A DNA stretch of 64,000 nucleotides, from the NCBI GenBank assembly GCA_030750865.1, contig JASMHE010000008.1:1-64000 (forward strand), read 5' to 3'. The DNA comes from Alphaproteobacteria bacterium. GTDB lineage: Bacteria; Pseudomonadota; Alphaproteobacteria; Micavibrionales; Micavibrionaceae. Below are positions 8,372-17,666 of this stretch, in pieces (position 1 is the stretch's first letter; each line of letters begins with the position of its first letter). Under the pieces are notes generated by a model, which was given only the letters and a program-made list of their open reading frames with translations, was not told the origin of the DNA and searched no databases. The translations under genes were made by a program, and so were the position numbers.

Positions 8372-10019
8372 TGTAGCCGTTTGTGATTGGATATCGTCGA
8401 TCACGGCCGAAAGATCGGGGGGTGATTTTGACGCCAGGCGGGGCTTGGCGGCGCTTATATTCGGCAAGGTGCAACAAACGCCATACCTGATTTACAGATT
8501 CTGCGGCAAAGCCTTCGTCGATCAATTCTGTCGGTCCCTGATCTTTTTCAATCATGCCGTGGAGAATCGCATCAAGTTCGTCATAGGGGGGCAGGCTGTC
8601 CTGATCGGTCTGGTTGTCTTTCAACTCGGCGGTTGGGGCTTTTGTGATGATATTTTCCGGCACGACGATGCCTTGCGGACCAAAACATCCCGCCGGTCTA
8701 TGGCTGTTGCGCCACGCAGACAGGGTGTAAACCTGCGTTTTGTATAAATCTTTCAGGGCGTTAAAGCCGCCGCACATATCGCCATATAATGTGGCGTAGC
8801 CGACGGCCATCTCGGATTTGTTGCCTGTTGAAAGCACCATTTTGCCGTTGGCGTTCGAAAGGGCCATTAAAATCAGGCCACGGGCGCGTGACTGGATATT
8901 TTCAAAGGTTGTCGGGGACGGCTGCGGGGGTAGTGTGTCTTTTATGGCGCTCTCGATGGAATCAACCGTGTCTGTAATGGAAATAATATCATACCGGGCG
9001 CCGATCGCGTCGATCATCGCTTTTGCGTCATCCAGACTTTCGGTGGAGGTGTATCGGGACGGCATCATAACGCACTGGACGTTTTCCGCGCCAAGTGCAT
9101 CGACAGCGATGATAGCGGACAGGGCGCTGTCTATGCCGCCTGACATGCCGATCAAAACGCCGGGAAAACCGTTTTTGTTCACATAGTCGCGTAATCCGGT
9201 CACCAGCGCCGTGTATAATGTTTCTGTGTCATCTTTTTGATAAACCGAATCCGGTGTCAGGCAGGTCAGATTGCCGTGATCGTCTTTTTGCCATTCCGTG
9301 ATCATCAGCGCATCGGAAAATGGCGCGGCTTTGTGCGTGAGATTTCCGTCGCGGTCCGCGATGAAGGACAGGCCGTCAAAGACCAATTCGTCCTGTCCGC
9401 CCCATTGATTAACGTACAGAACCGGACATCCTGTTTCTGAGATGCGTTTTTGTGCATGGCCGAGGCGTTGTCCGTGTTTGTCAAACTCATAAGGGCTGGC
9501 ATTGGGAACAAGGAAAATCTCAGCGCCTTGTTCTTTCAGGGCGGCGGCTTTGTCGGGAAACCACATATCTTCGCAAACAAGGAGGCCGCAACAAATGCCG
9601 TTGATCTTAAAAGGCGCATCTTCGCGGTTGTTTTTGAACAGGCGGACTTCATCAAAAACGCCGTAATTCGGCAGCTTCCATTTGATATGCGTGGATATAA
9701 TCTTGCCGCGATGGATCAAAAGCGCAGCGTTAAACAGATCGCCATCGATTTCCCACGCGGTCGGCAATATGACGTGAATATCCAGATCGGCGGTGCGTTG
9801 CACGAAGTGATCGACGGCCTTTCTTATGGCGGCAATGAAAGATGGTTTTGTCACCAGATCTTCCGGCGGATAACCGCATGTGACCAGTTCGGGAAAGACC
9901 AGAAGGTCTGCTTTACCAGCCGCGCGCCGTGTCAGCGTTTCGACCTGAGTCATGTTGCCCTGAATATCGCCGACGGTCGGATTCGTCTGTGCAAGCGCAA
10001 TGTTCAGTGATGAAGTCAT
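8355..10019 (-). CDS. nadE: glutamine-dependent NAD+ synthetase
   Basis: The enzyme makes NAD+ from deamido-NAD+, taking ammonia from glutamine. It is a two-domain protein. The N-terminal nitrilase-type glutaminase carries the catalytic triad Glu44 (FPELVTCGYPPEDL), Lys115 (KLPNYGVFDE) and Cys149 (LLVCEDMWF). The C-terminal ATP-pyrophosphatase domain has the SGGIDSA loop at 293-299. At 554 residues the length matches proteobacterial two-domain NadE. The C-terminus ends in the expected RFGRDRRYPITNGY-like tail. It lies downstream of the DAHP synthase gene with about 40 nt between them. Confidence 0.97.
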   Translation of the reverse strand: MTSSLNIALAQTNPTVGDIQGNMTQVETLTRRAAGKADLLVFPELVTCGYPPEDLVTKPSFIAAIRKAVDHFVQRTADLDIHVILPTAWEIDGDLFNAALLIHRGKIISTHIKWKLPNYGVFDEVRLFKNNREDAPFKINGICCGLLVCEDMWFPDKAAALKEQGAEIFLVPNASPYEFDKHGQRLGHAQKRISETGCPVLYVNQWGGQDELVFDGLSFIADRDGNLTHKAAPFSDALMITEWQKDDHGNLTCLTPDSVYQKDDTETLYTALVTGLRDYVNKNGFPGVLIGMSGGIDSALSAIIAVDALGAENVQCVMMPSRYTSTESLDDAKAMIDAIGARYDIISITDTVDSIESAIKDTLPPQPSPTTFENIQSRARGLILMALSNANGKMVLSTGNKSEMAVGYATLYGDMCGGFNALKDLYKTQVYTLSAWRNSHRPAGCFGPQGIVVPENIITKAPTAELKDNQTDQDSLPPYDELDAILHGMIEKDQGPTELIDEGFAAESVNQVWRLLHLAEYKRRQAPPGVKITPRSFGRDRRYPITNGYTKSHK

Positions 10020-10057
10020 GACATCAAATCCTGTTCACGGGTGTTCGCGGTGGACGG

Positions 10058-11458
10058 TTATTCCGCAGCGGCGAAATAATCCGTGTTCATCATAGGGCGC
10101 TCACCGCGTATTTCCTTGAGTTCGTCTGCAATCAGGAATGCCAGTTCAAGCGCCTGATTTGCATTGAGGCGCGGATCGCAATGTGTGTGATAGCGGTCTG
10201 AAAGATCCAGATCGCCGATTTTTTCAGCGCCGCCGGTGCATTCGGTCACGTTCTGGCCGGTCAGTTCCAGATGGATGCCGCCCGGATGCGTGCCTTCTGC
10301 GCGGTGTACGTTGAAAAAGCCTTTGACCTCGGACAGGATATTATCGAATTTGCGTGTCTTGAATCCGCTGGCTGCTTTTTCGATGTTGCCGTGCATCGGG
10401 TCGGATGACCAGACAACATTGCGTCCTTCTTTTTGAATGGCGCGGACAAGGGCGGGCATTTTTTCTTCGACCTGATCGTGGCCCATGCGGACGATCAATG
10501 TCAGGCGTCCGGCTTCGTTGTTCGGGTTGATGATATCAGCCAGACGGAGGAGATCGTCGGCCTCGAGATGCGGTCCGCATTTCAATCCGATCGGGTTGTG
10601 AATACCGCGTACAAATTCGATCTGTGCGCCGTCCATTTGGTGCGTACGCGCCCCGACCCAGAGCATGTGGGCCGATGTGCCGTAATAGTCACCTGTGGTG
10701 CTGTCAACGCGCGTTAAACCTTCTTCGTAAGGCAGAAGCAGGGCTTCGTGTGATGTGTAAAATTCTGTTTCGCGGATGGCTGGTACGGTCTCGCCCGTGA
10801 TGCCGCATGCCGCCATGAAGGCGAGGGCTTCGTCGATGCGTGATGATAAATCTTCGTACCGTGCGCCAAGTGGGCTGTCCTTGATGAAGTCCAGATTCCA
10901 TTTGTGAACGCGGTTCAGGTCGGCATAGCCGCCGTGCGAGAAGGCGCGTAACAGGTTCAGCGTTGCTGTCGCCTGATGATAGGCTTTCAGCATTCTTTGT
11001 GGATCAGGAATGCGTGCATCAGCGTTAAATTCAAGGCTGTTAATGATATCGCCACGATAGCTTGGCAGTGTCACATCGTCTTGGGTTTCGGTGTCGCTTG
11101 AACGTGGTTTTGCAAATTGTCCGGCAACGCGGCCGACCTTGACCACAGGCAATGACCCTGCATATGTCAGCGCGATTGCCATTTGCAAAAGCACGCGGAA
11201 TGTATCACGGATTTTCGGACCGCTGAATTCGGCAAAGCTCTCAGCGCAGTCACCGCCCTGTAACAAGAACGCTTTTCCGGCAGCGACATCAGCCAGTCTT
11301 GATTTCAAATTGCGCGCTTCGCCGGCAAAAACCAGCGGTGGCTGGGTCAGAAGTTCTTTTTCGACGTCCCGGACAGCATTTTCGTCAGGATAGGCAGGGA
11401 GCTGTTTTGCGGGTTTGTCTCTCCAGCTTGATGGTGACCATTTTTCAGCGCTTGTCAT
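10058..11458 (-). CDS. class II 3-deoxy-7-phosphoheptulonate (DAHP) synthase
   Basis: It condenses phosphoenolpyruvate with erythrose 4-phosphate, opening the shikimate pathway. The plant/actinobacterial type II fold is clear from [19 protein letters not shown] at the N-terminus, [11 protein letters not shown] with the metal-binding Cys, the [14 protein letters not shown] active-site segment, and the WSSDPMHGN and [18 protein letters not shown] motifs. I place the start at the ATG at 11458 (466 residues), because AAAAGGAA stands 8 nt before it; a longer frame opens at 11488 without a good site. Feedback sensitivity cannot be read from the sequence. Confidence 0.95.
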   Translation of the reverse strand: MTSAEKWSPSSWRDKPAKQLPAYPDENAVRDVEKELLTQPPLVFAGEARNLKSRLADVAAGKAFLLQGGDCAESFAEFSGPKIRDTFRVLLQMAIALTYAGSLPVVKVGRVAGQFAKPRSSDTETQDDVTLPSYRGDIINSLEFNADARIPDPQRMLKAYHQATATLNLLRAFSHGGYADLNRVHKWNLDFIKDSPLGARYEDLSSRIDEALAFMAACGITGETVPAIRETEFYTSHEALLLPYEEGLTRVDSTTGDYYGTSAHMLWVGARTHQMDGAQIEFVRGIHNPIGLKCGPHLEADDLLRLADIINPNNEAGRLTLIVRMGHDQVEEKMPALVRAIQKEGRNVVWSSDPMHGNIEKAASGFKTRKFDNILSEVKGFFNVHRAEGTHPGGIHLELTGQNVTECTGGAEKIGDLDLSDRYHTHCDPRLNANQALELAFLIADELKEIRGERPMMNTDYFAAAE

Positions 11459-11577
11459 CGAATGTGTTCCTTTTAATGTATCGATCATCTTCTATATGAT
11501 GATGTAGGTTATTCGTGCCGCGAATGCAACGTTTTTCTGGGTTTTTGTGCTGTGTTGCAGGTGTCTTTCCGCGGGTG

Positions 11578-12444
11578 TCAGTGCCAGCGACGATGCAGCC
11601 ATAGCCATTGACCCGGATTGTCCTTTATGGCGGCTTCCAGCAGGGCGTGGCAGTCTGTAATAATGTCCGCAATCGGGCGGTTTTCGCCGTTTTCATCTTT
11701 GGTTGGGACTGGGGCATGTATGGTCAGGGTAAAGCGTGCCTGTTGATCAAGGCGTTTCATCTGGATCGGAACCAGCGGGCAGTCATATTTTTGGGCCAGA
11801 CGTGCGAACATATCGGCGGTCATGGCCGGCCGCCCCATGAACGGATATTCTTCGCCCTCATTATATTTTTGGTCAATCAGGAAGGCGATGTTTTCGTTTG
11901 CCTGCATTTTTTGCATGATTTGACGCGATCCGGCGCGTGATTTTGCAATTGTGCCTGTGTAACCGGATTTACGGCGCGCTTTTTCCAACAGCTTATTGAC
12001 CCACGGATTATTCGGTGCGCGGTAAACCGCGATGGTTTCAAGATGGTACTGTGTCAGAGCGGCGCTTCCTGTGGCTTCCCAGTTGGCGAAATGACCACCG
12101 AAGATAACAGCCGGCTGATCCTTTTTTGTCAGAGGTGTCAGGACATCGCCATTTATGATTTCTACACGTTCGCGGCCTATTTCGGCGAGGTGTGGATATT
12201 CGGCAATGACGCGCCCCAGATTATTCCACATTTCCTTGATGATGGCCTGTTGTTCGGCGGCGCTGCGGTCCGGCATGGTGTCTTGCAAATTGCGCAGAGC
12301 TTTTTTCGAAACGCCCATCTTTGGCCCCAGAAAGGATGCGATCGCACCGCCTGCGTTCGATGCGATATCCAGCGGGAGAATTTTGAATGTATAATAAAGT
12401 GCATAAAGCAGAATTGCTTCAATAAGATATCTAAGTTTTTTCAT
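11578..12444 (-). CDS. LpxL/HtrB-type lipid A biosynthesis acyltransferase
   Basis: A membrane-associated acyltransferase expected to add a secondary acyl chain to Kdo-lipid A. The catalytic HX4E motif is H118-FANW-E123 within FGGHFANWEATG. An N-terminal hydrophobic segment (IEAILLYALYYTFKILPL) anchors it in the inner membrane. At 288 residues it is a typical length. Its first codons overlap the end of lpxK by 14 bp, so translation is probably coupled. LpxL or LpxM specificity cannot be assigned from the sequence. Confidence 0.88.
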   Translation of the reverse strand: MKKLRYLIEAILLYALYYTFKILPLDIASNAGGAIASFLGPKMGVSKKALRNLQDTMPDRSAAEQQAIIKEMWNNLGRVIAEYPHLAEIGRERVEIINGDVLTPLTKKDQPAVIFGGHFANWEATGSAALTQYHLETIAVYRAPNNPWVNKLLEKARRKSGYTGTIAKSRAGSRQIMQKMQANENIAFLIDQKYNEGEEYPFMGRPAMTADMFARLAQKYDCPLVPIQMKRLDQQARFTLTIHAPVPTKDENGENRPIADIITDCHALLEAAIKDNPGQWLWLHRRWH

Positions 12445-13474
12445 GTCTTTTATGAATTTTTTCTTTCAGGAATTGCTGTACATCCTGTGGCTTGTCCCAT
12501 GTGATTTCGACCGGCAAAACATGGATGTCACCTGTTTCCAAGAGATGGTCTGCAATTTTTGCGGCGTCTTTTTCTGTGGTGATGAGCGCAGCGCTTTTTT
12601 GTTCGGCTTCACTGATTAGTTTTTCGATTTCATCTGTGCTGTAACGATGGTGATCGGGGAAGTCATGCGTTGCGACCACATCGAAGCCGTTATCGTCAAG
12701 TGTACGATAAAATTTATAAGGATGCGCAATGCCTGAAAACGCAATATATTGCCGGTCTTTTTCGATTTTTTCTGCCGCATGTGTTGCGGTTAGGTGTGCT
12801 GTAAAAACAGGTTTGTTCTGCGGCAATTGGCGATAGACATCGGATTGATCGTCCGGCTGAGTGCCATTATGCACAACGATGAATGCATCTGCGCGCAGCA
12901 AGCCTTCTTCAAGCGGTTCACGCAGAGGTCCGGCAGGTAACATCCGTCCATTCCCAAAGCCCGTTTCTTCACTGATGACAACGAAAGACAGGTCTTTCCG
13001 GACCGTCGGGTTTTGATGCCCGTCATCCATGATAATGACGTCATAAAGTTTTTCATCGGCATATTTAACGCCCAGCACACGGTCTGCGGAAATGATGGTG
13101 TCAGCATGTTTGCCGAGCAAAAGCGCTTCGTCGGCGCTTTGTGTGCGATCCTGAATGTCGGAGACAAAAATAGGGCCCAGCGTTTTGCCGCCATATCCCC
13201 GCGTGAGAAAGCAGCAATCCAGTTCCTTGCCAAGTTCGTGTATAAGGGCGTGTAAGGCGATGGCGGTCGGCGTTTTCCCGCTGCCGCCTGCGACAACATT
13301 GCCGATACAGATCGTAAAAGCGTCCGTTTCATGCGGCTTTTTGTGCAGGTGTTGGTGCAATATATGGCCGGCCCAATAGATGTAAGAGAGTGGCGACAGG
13401 CATTTTTCAAGCCACATCGTTTGGTTTGTGTCTTTTGTTTGCGGATACCAGAATGCAGGTGTTTTGAACATCAT
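12431..13474 (-). CDS. lpxK: tetraacyldisaccharide 4'-kinase
   Basis: LpxK phosphorylates the 4' position of the lipid A disaccharide at the inner-membrane face. The P-loop GNVVAGGSGKTPT sits at about 58-70, after the family-typical N-terminal membrane helix (LSYIYWAGHIL). DDGHQN and the C-terminal TTEKDAAKI motif are also typical of LpxK. At 347 residues it has normal length. It starts 3 nt after waaA ends and overlaps the acyltransferase gene, forming a compact waaA-lpxK-lpxL unit. Confidence 0.96.
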   Translation of the reverse strand: MMFKTPAFWYPQTKDTNQTMWLEKCLSPLSYIYWAGHILHQHLHKKPHETDAFTICIGNVVAGGSGKTPTAIALHALIHELGKELDCCFLTRGYGGKTLGPIFVSDIQDRTQSADEALLLGKHADTIISADRVLGVKYADEKLYDVIIMDDGHQNPTVRKDLSFVVISEETGFGNGRMLPAGPLREPLEEGLLRADAFIVVHNGTQPDDQSDVYRQLPQNKPVFTAHLTATHAAEKIEKDRQYIAFSGIAHPYKFYRTLDDNGFDVVATHDFPDHHRYSTDEIEKLISEAEQKSAALITTEKDAAKIADHLLETGDIHVLPVEITWDKPQDVQQFLKEKIHKRHEKT

Positions 13475-13477
13475 GTT

Positions 13478-14803
13478 TTATGTGCCCGATTGCCACAATT
13501 TGTTTTCTTGCTCCTGTCTTTCACGTTCGCTGCGCAGGGGCGCAAGGTTGTCCGAAAGGAGTTCCATCAACTTATTTAAACCATTTGATTTATTTTGTAC
13601 AAAAGACAAGGCTCGGTTTTGTAGAACGTGGCAGCCTTCGGTGTCTGCGAGTAATTTTTCGACACGGGTTTGTAATTCGGTTTCGTTCTTGACGCACAGG
13701 GCCGCACTTGCTTCGTCAAATTCGGCGTATATTTCGGCCAAATTTTGTATTTTGGGACCGTATAAAATCGCGCAATCCAGTTGTGCGGCCTCGATCGGGT
13801 TGTGTCCGCCGCCGCCATCGTTACTGAGTGATCGGCCGATACAGGCAATCGGGCTCAGGCGGTAAAACAGGCCAAGTTCACCAATGGTGTCGGCAACATA
13901 TACATCGGTATCATCACTGGGGAGTTGCTTTGCGCCGCCGCGAAATTTCATTGTGACGCCGTATTTTTCACCGAGTGGTTCGATTTGTTTTCTGCGTTCG
14001 GGATGGCGCGGGACGATAATGGTCAGCAGGCCATCAATCGATTTGGATAAGTGCTTGTGAATACGGCATGCGATGTCTTCTTCGCCGTCATGTGTGCTTG
14101 CATACAGCCATATGTGTCTATTCTCAGCAGCGTTTTCAATGCGTGTGCGCTCTTTTTCATCGTATGGAAGCGGGGCGGCGCTATATTTTAAATTACCTGT
14201 GACATGCGCTTGTGTTGCGCCAAGCTGGGCATAGTGGTCAGCGTCATTTTGTGTCTGGGTCAGGATGAGCTGAAAAGCCGACAGTATTTTCTTTGCTTGT
14301 TTTGGTGCAATTTTCCAGTTCTTGAGCGATTTTTCGGACAGTTTGGCGTTTACCAATGCGCACGGAATATCACGTGAACGAATTTCGGTCAGCATATTGG
14401 GCCAAAGCTCGGATTCCAGCCATAGGATCGTGTCCGGTTTCCAGTGATCTAGAAAATCACTGACCCAGCCGGGGTGATCCAGTGGGTAATACTGGTGGAA
14501 TGCTCTTGCCGGAAGGCGTTGTTCCATAAGCGATGCGGAGGTCACTGTGCCGGTTGTGACCAGAATGTGGGCGTCTTGATAGGTCTCTAAAATCGTGTCG
14601 ATCAGGATGAGGGCGGATTGTGCTTCGCCAACGCTTGCTGCATGAACCCACGCCATCGGCCCCTCAGGACGTTCTTTTTTGTATTTCCCCATGCGTTCAT
14701 GGATGCGTTCAGGGTCTTCTTTGCCCTTTTTGATACGTTTTTTGAGGGTTGATTTGAGGGCGAATGTACCGAGCCTCATGATATGTGCATATAGTTTTTG
14801 CAT
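13478..14803 (-). CDS. waaA: 3-deoxy-D-manno-octulosonic acid transferase
   Basis: A GT30-family glycosyltransferase that adds Kdo from CMP-Kdo to lipid IVA. Diagnostic segments are HAASVGEAQSA near the N-terminus, the LWLESELWPNML motif, and the C-terminal sugar-nucleotide region with GGGGHNPIEAAQLDCAILYGP. The N-terminus carries the usual short membrane-anchor region. At 441 residues the length is normal. It leads the lipid A cluster; the diverging gene at 14992 marks the operon boundary. The number of Kdo residues transferred is not evident. Confidence 0.95.
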   Translation of the reverse strand: MQKLYAHIMRLGTFALKSTLKKRIKKGKEDPERIHERMGKYKKERPEGPMAWVHAASVGEAQSALILIDTILETYQDAHILVTTGTVTSASLMEQRLPARAFHQYYPLDHPGWVSDFLDHWKPDTILWLESELWPNMLTEIRSRDIPCALVNAKLSEKSLKNWKIAPKQAKKILSAFQLILTQTQNDADHYAQLGATQAHVTGNLKYSAAPLPYDEKERTRIENAAENRHIWLYASTHDGEEDIACRIHKHLSKSIDGLLTIIVPRHPERRKQIEPLGEKYGVTMKFRGGAKQLPSDDTDVYVADTIGELGLFYRLSPIACIGRSLSNDGGGGHNPIEAAQLDCAILYGPKIQNLAEIYAEFDEASAALCVKNETELQTRVEKLLADTEGCHVLQNRALSFVQNKSNGLNKLMELLSDNLAPLRSERERQEQENKLWQSGT

Positions 14804-14991
14804 GCGTTGTTTTAACCGTAATTAGTCTTAGAGGGAAGCCAATTTTAAATTATTAATGTTCTGTTAGGCTCTTTTCCTGTATTCTGTAGATATAAGCCTT
14901 TTGCGTAGCCTTGAAAAGGGTAAAGCAATATTCGGGCTTTTTCAGTCGAAAAACAAAGTCGAAAAACAAACCAAATAATAGAGCAATCCTT

Positions 14992-15324
14992 ATGACGGAC
15001 AATCAGAGTAGTGAAGAAGTGAGAGCGCGGGCAATGGAAATCTTTCGCCGTACGCGTGAGGAGATTGATCCGATGCTTTTGCTGCGTACAAAACAGATGA
15101 TCGAAGAGCAGGCCGAGGATGGCATGTTTGATGCGATGGGGTTGCCATCGTCTGCATCTGTGCCGCAGCAGACACGTGCGCAGAATCCTTCGCCGGTTGC
15201 AGAAGATGAAATTCCGGTTGATCGCACAAAAATGCGCGAAATTGTCATGGAATATATCGTCAGAAATCCTGACCAGACACGTGTCAGCGGTTTGTTGAAA
15301 AAAATCCTACGTAAAGAAAAATAA
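14992..15324 (+). CDS. hypothetical protein
   Basis: A 110-residue, charged, probably cytosolic protein that I do not recognise. The N-terminal half (SEEVRARAMEIFRRTREEID, then MLLLRTKQMIEEQAED) is predicted helical. A Pro/Gln-rich linker follows, then a basic helical tail (TKMREIVMEYIVRNPDQTRV and LLKKILRKEK). The frame is open back to a TTG at 14911, but the ATG at 14992 gives a more ordinary N-terminus, so I start there. It faces away from waaA and converges on an exported-protein gene, with a two-way terminator between them. The two helical halves could be interaction segments; no function is assigned. Confidence 0.55.
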   Translation: MTDNQSSEEVRARAMEIFRRTREEIDPMLLLRTKQMIEEQAEDGMFDAMGLPSSASVPQQTRAQNPSPVAEDEIPVDRTKMREIVMEYIVRNPDQTRVSGLLKKILRKEK

Positions 15325-15430
15325 AATACGGCTCTGTTCTTGAGGGCTGCCTGCATAGGCTCTGTCTGTCGTTGATGGAAGAGAAGGGGGTAACGTGTTT
15401 CTGTGCTGTTCTGCCTGATTATGCGCAAGA

Positions 15431-15459
15431 AAAAAGCCGCTTAAAGAAAGCGGCTTTTT
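15431..15459. terminator. bidirectional rho-independent terminator
   Basis: A 12-bp stem (AAAAAGCCGCTT, 15431-15442, with AAGCGGCTTTTT, 15448-15459) encloses a 5-nt loop between converging genes. Runs of A and T on the two sides let it act in both directions. Confidence 0.88.
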
Positions 15460-15481
15460 GGTTGTTCGTAATTGTGATGTT

Positions 15482-16471
15482 TTATTCTGCGCCGATCTTT
15501 TCACAGCTGCTTTCTGATACGACCGCACAACCAGGGTTCGGGCAGACCAGTTCATCACGTTCTTCGCCGCCGACATCTTTCACTTTGACGCCGGTTTTGA
15601 TTGGCGGCGCACATTCTATGCCGTCTGTCGGTGGCAAGATTTTGTCCATATGTGTTTGCAGTTTATCCTGATAGTACCCTTCGCCGTCTGAACCGTTTTC
15701 TTCGGCTGCGGCATCATCAAAGATATAATGTTCTTGCAGGTCCACGTCTTCTTCGCCATCTTCGCTAACGATAGTCACGCCGTAGGCTGTAGATGATGTG
15801 TCTTCATACAGGGTTTCGATACTGGATTCGTAATCTGCGATGACGCTATCGTTATCTTCGCCAAGAAAGTCGCTCTCATCAAGGATGGTGCGATCGCGGT
15901 AATAGGCAAAATCATAAAAGCCGTCACGCTTGTTGTTCACGCCGAACGCACGCAGATATGAATCGGACCAGACGGTATTCATCTGGTCGCAAAGATATGA
16001 TCCGTTTGTGTTGAATTCATCATAGGCATCATAATCTTTTGAAGACTGATTCCCCAGATAGTTATGCGGGAAGTTCTTCGAAATATAGGAAATCATTTGT
16101 GAACCGACTGTCGAGGACAGGGCCGAATCCAGTGCACTCGGTGAGTCTTCTTCACTGAAGAAATTGTTTGAATTGCGGGCAAAGTCATACAGCATCTGGT
16201 TAAAACATGTGTATTCCAGAACACTGTCGGGCTTGTAAATCAGGTTTTTATTTTGTGTGATTTCACGCTGGGCTTCCATCCACGCGCGGGCTTCCATCGC
16301 TTCCATGATCTGTGGGTCGCAGGCCGTGACGATATCACCTGATCCGCCTGTTACAGCTTGTGCGAGGGCTGGACCTGATGAACCAAATAACAAGACCCCG
16401 CCCGTTAGCAAAAGTGTTTTGCATAGGCCTGTCTTGATTTTATCCTTCAATGGATGGTTTTCCTGGTTCAT
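15482..16471 (-). CDS. exported Cys-containing protein of unknown function
   Basis: This 329-residue protein has a signal peptide: basic start, then LLLTGGVLLFGSSGPALAQA with a likely cut after ALA or AQA. The mature part contains several spaced cysteines, with CDPQIMEAMEARAWMEAQRE just after the signal, then YTCF, LCDQM and ECAPP, and ends with CPNPGCAVVSESSCEKIGAE. Disulphide bonding in the periplasm is therefore likely. The middle is strongly acidic. I do not recognise a named family. It is flanked by the shared terminator and by an AT-rich upstream region containing a short palindrome (16520-16537). Confidence 0.65.
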   Translation of the reverse strand: MNQENHPLKDKIKTGLCKTLLLTGGVLLFGSSGPALAQAVTGGSGDIVTACDPQIMEAMEARAWMEAQREITQNKNLIYKPDSVLEYTCFNQMLYDFARNSNNFFSEEDSPSALDSALSSTVGSQMISYISKNFPHNYLGNQSSKDYDAYDEFNTNGSYLCDQMNTVWSDSYLRAFGVNNKRDGFYDFAYYRDRTILDESDFLGEDNDSVIADYESSIETLYEDTSSTAYGVTIVSEDGEEDVDLQEHYIFDDAAAEENGSDGEGYYQDKLQTHMDKILPPTDGIECAPPIKTGVKVKDVGGEERDELVCPNPGCAVVSESSCEKIGAE

Positions 16472-16593
16472 GATGTTGCCCCTTCATAAAGAAATTACCA
16501 CAGTGTCACACACATTAATTTTGATCCGCAGATCAAACGAATAATATTATTCCATCTACCATTATAACTGATTTTACAGCGAAATAGCAAACT

Positions 16594-16812
16594 TTACTCG
16601 TCCAAATCCATTGACAAGATCGCCATGTTCAGATCGTAAGAGATGTCGCCATCTTCTTCGTCTTTGTAAATGACGGCGATAAACTCACCGTTAATCAGAA
16701 CTTCCAGTGAATCGTTTGTTTTTCTGGTGCGCAGCGCAATGCCTTCATTGCCGAATTTGTTGCGCAGGTAATCCTGAATTTTTTCTGTTTCTTGTTTTGT
16801 GAAGGACATCAT
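16594..16812 (-). CDS. DUF3126 family protein
   Basis: A small acidic protein of 72 residues. It matches the alphaproteobacterial DUF3126 pattern: an N-terminal helix (IQDYLRNKFGNEGIALRTR), a strand pair with EVLINGEFIAVIYKDEEDGD, and an ISYDLNMAILSMDLDE end. Two ATG codons stand together; the second (16809) has better spacing to the GGAG upstream. Function is unknown for the family. It lies just downstream of the olsA-like gene on the same strand with a 50-nt gap. Confidence 0.75.
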   Translation of the reverse strand: MMSFTKQETEKIQDYLRNKFGNEGIALRTRKTNDSLEVLINGEFIAVIYKDEEDGDISYDLNMAILSMDLDE

Positions 16813-16862
16813 AACTCCGTTCGTTCTTTGATTTTGTGGTGTGGTTTCTATCAGGGGGAATT

Positions 16863-17654
16863 CTACTCAGCTCGAACGGGATGTAAAGCGTCTTTCATGG
16901 TTGCGTGGCATGTTTTTGCAATCTCTTTGCGTCCGTTGGCAATGACAGCGGAGTCCAGCGGTGGATGAAAGAACAGGGAAATTTCCGCGCCTTGCGATTT
17001 GGCAAGCTGCCACAGGTGCGGGGCAAGCTCCATATCACCATGCCAGGCATAGATATCGCGTTCGCCGCCATTTTGTAAGGATACGCCGTTGGTTGTGTCG
17101 ATGCGGACGGTCATGGGCTGTACGCGTAAAGGGGGCGTGTGCGCCGCTGTGTCCTTATCCGGTTCCACAAGGCTGAATAAGCCGGACTTGAGCGGTAATA
17201 TATCGTGCCCGTCTGTGGAGGTGCCTTCTGCGAATAAAATCAGACTATGTCCCATATGCAGACGTTGTTGCACTTTGTCTCTTGCTTCCTGAAATGCGGC
17301 GCGGTCGCGCCGGATAAAGATTGTGCGCTGTAATTTTGATAAGAATCCGAAAACGGGCCAGCCTTCAACATCACTTTTGGCTATGAATGACGCATCAAGG
17401 AGGCCGCCGATCGCGGGGATGTCCAGATAAGAGATGTGATTGCTGACAAACAGTGTTTGCGCGTCGGTGGAAATGTCACCATGCACATGAACCTTGATAT
17501 TGAAGATAAAACATACGGCGCGGTGCCAAATTTGGGGCAGTTTGTAAAACAGCTTTTTCTTGCTGAAGAGCAGAACAACGAGTTGCGGCAGGCAAATGAT
17601 GACTGAGAATATCAGGAAAGAGAGAAGCTTTATAATGGCTGTAATATGCTTCAT
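16863..17654 (-). CDS. olsA: 1-acyl-sn-glycerol-3-phosphate acyltransferase family protein, probable OlsA
   Basis: A PlsC-fold membrane acyltransferase. Motif I is NHISYLD with H73 and D78; the glycerophosphate-type motif is FAEGTSTDG (141-149). An N-terminal hydrophobic helix (LLSFLIFSVIICLPQLVVLLF) anchors it. PlsC-family enzymes acylate lysophosphatidate or, in OlsA, lyso-ornithine lipid. The OlsA assignment is an inference from position: it begins 12 nt after the olsB-like gene, as in rhizobial olsBA pairs. It may serve both phospholipid and ornithine-lipid synthesis. Confidence 0.75.
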   Translation of the reverse strand: MKHITAIIKLLSFLIFSVIICLPQLVVLLFSKKKLFYKLPQIWHRAVCFIFNIKVHVHGDISTDAQTLFVSNHISYLDIPAIGGLLDASFIAKSDVEGWPVFGFLSKLQRTIFIRRDRAAFQEARDKVQQRLHMGHSLILFAEGTSTDGHDILPLKSGLFSLVEPDKDTAAHTPPLRVQPMTVRIDTTNGVSLQNGGERDIYAWHGDMELAPHLWQLAKSQGAEISLFFHPPLDSAVIANGRKEIAKTCHATMKDALHPVRAE

Positions 17655-17666
17655 TTCTGTTTTATA

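Noticed and set aside
14911-14991. Upstream extension of the small gene at 14992 from a TTG codon
   Set aside because: The stretch is low-complexity Lys/Asn/Ser, and the ATG at 14992 is a more ordinary start.
16520-16537. Palindrome TTTGATC-CGCA-GATCAAA upstream of the exported-protein gene
   Set aside because: It could be an operator, but there is no linked regulator, no second copy and no clear promoter around it.
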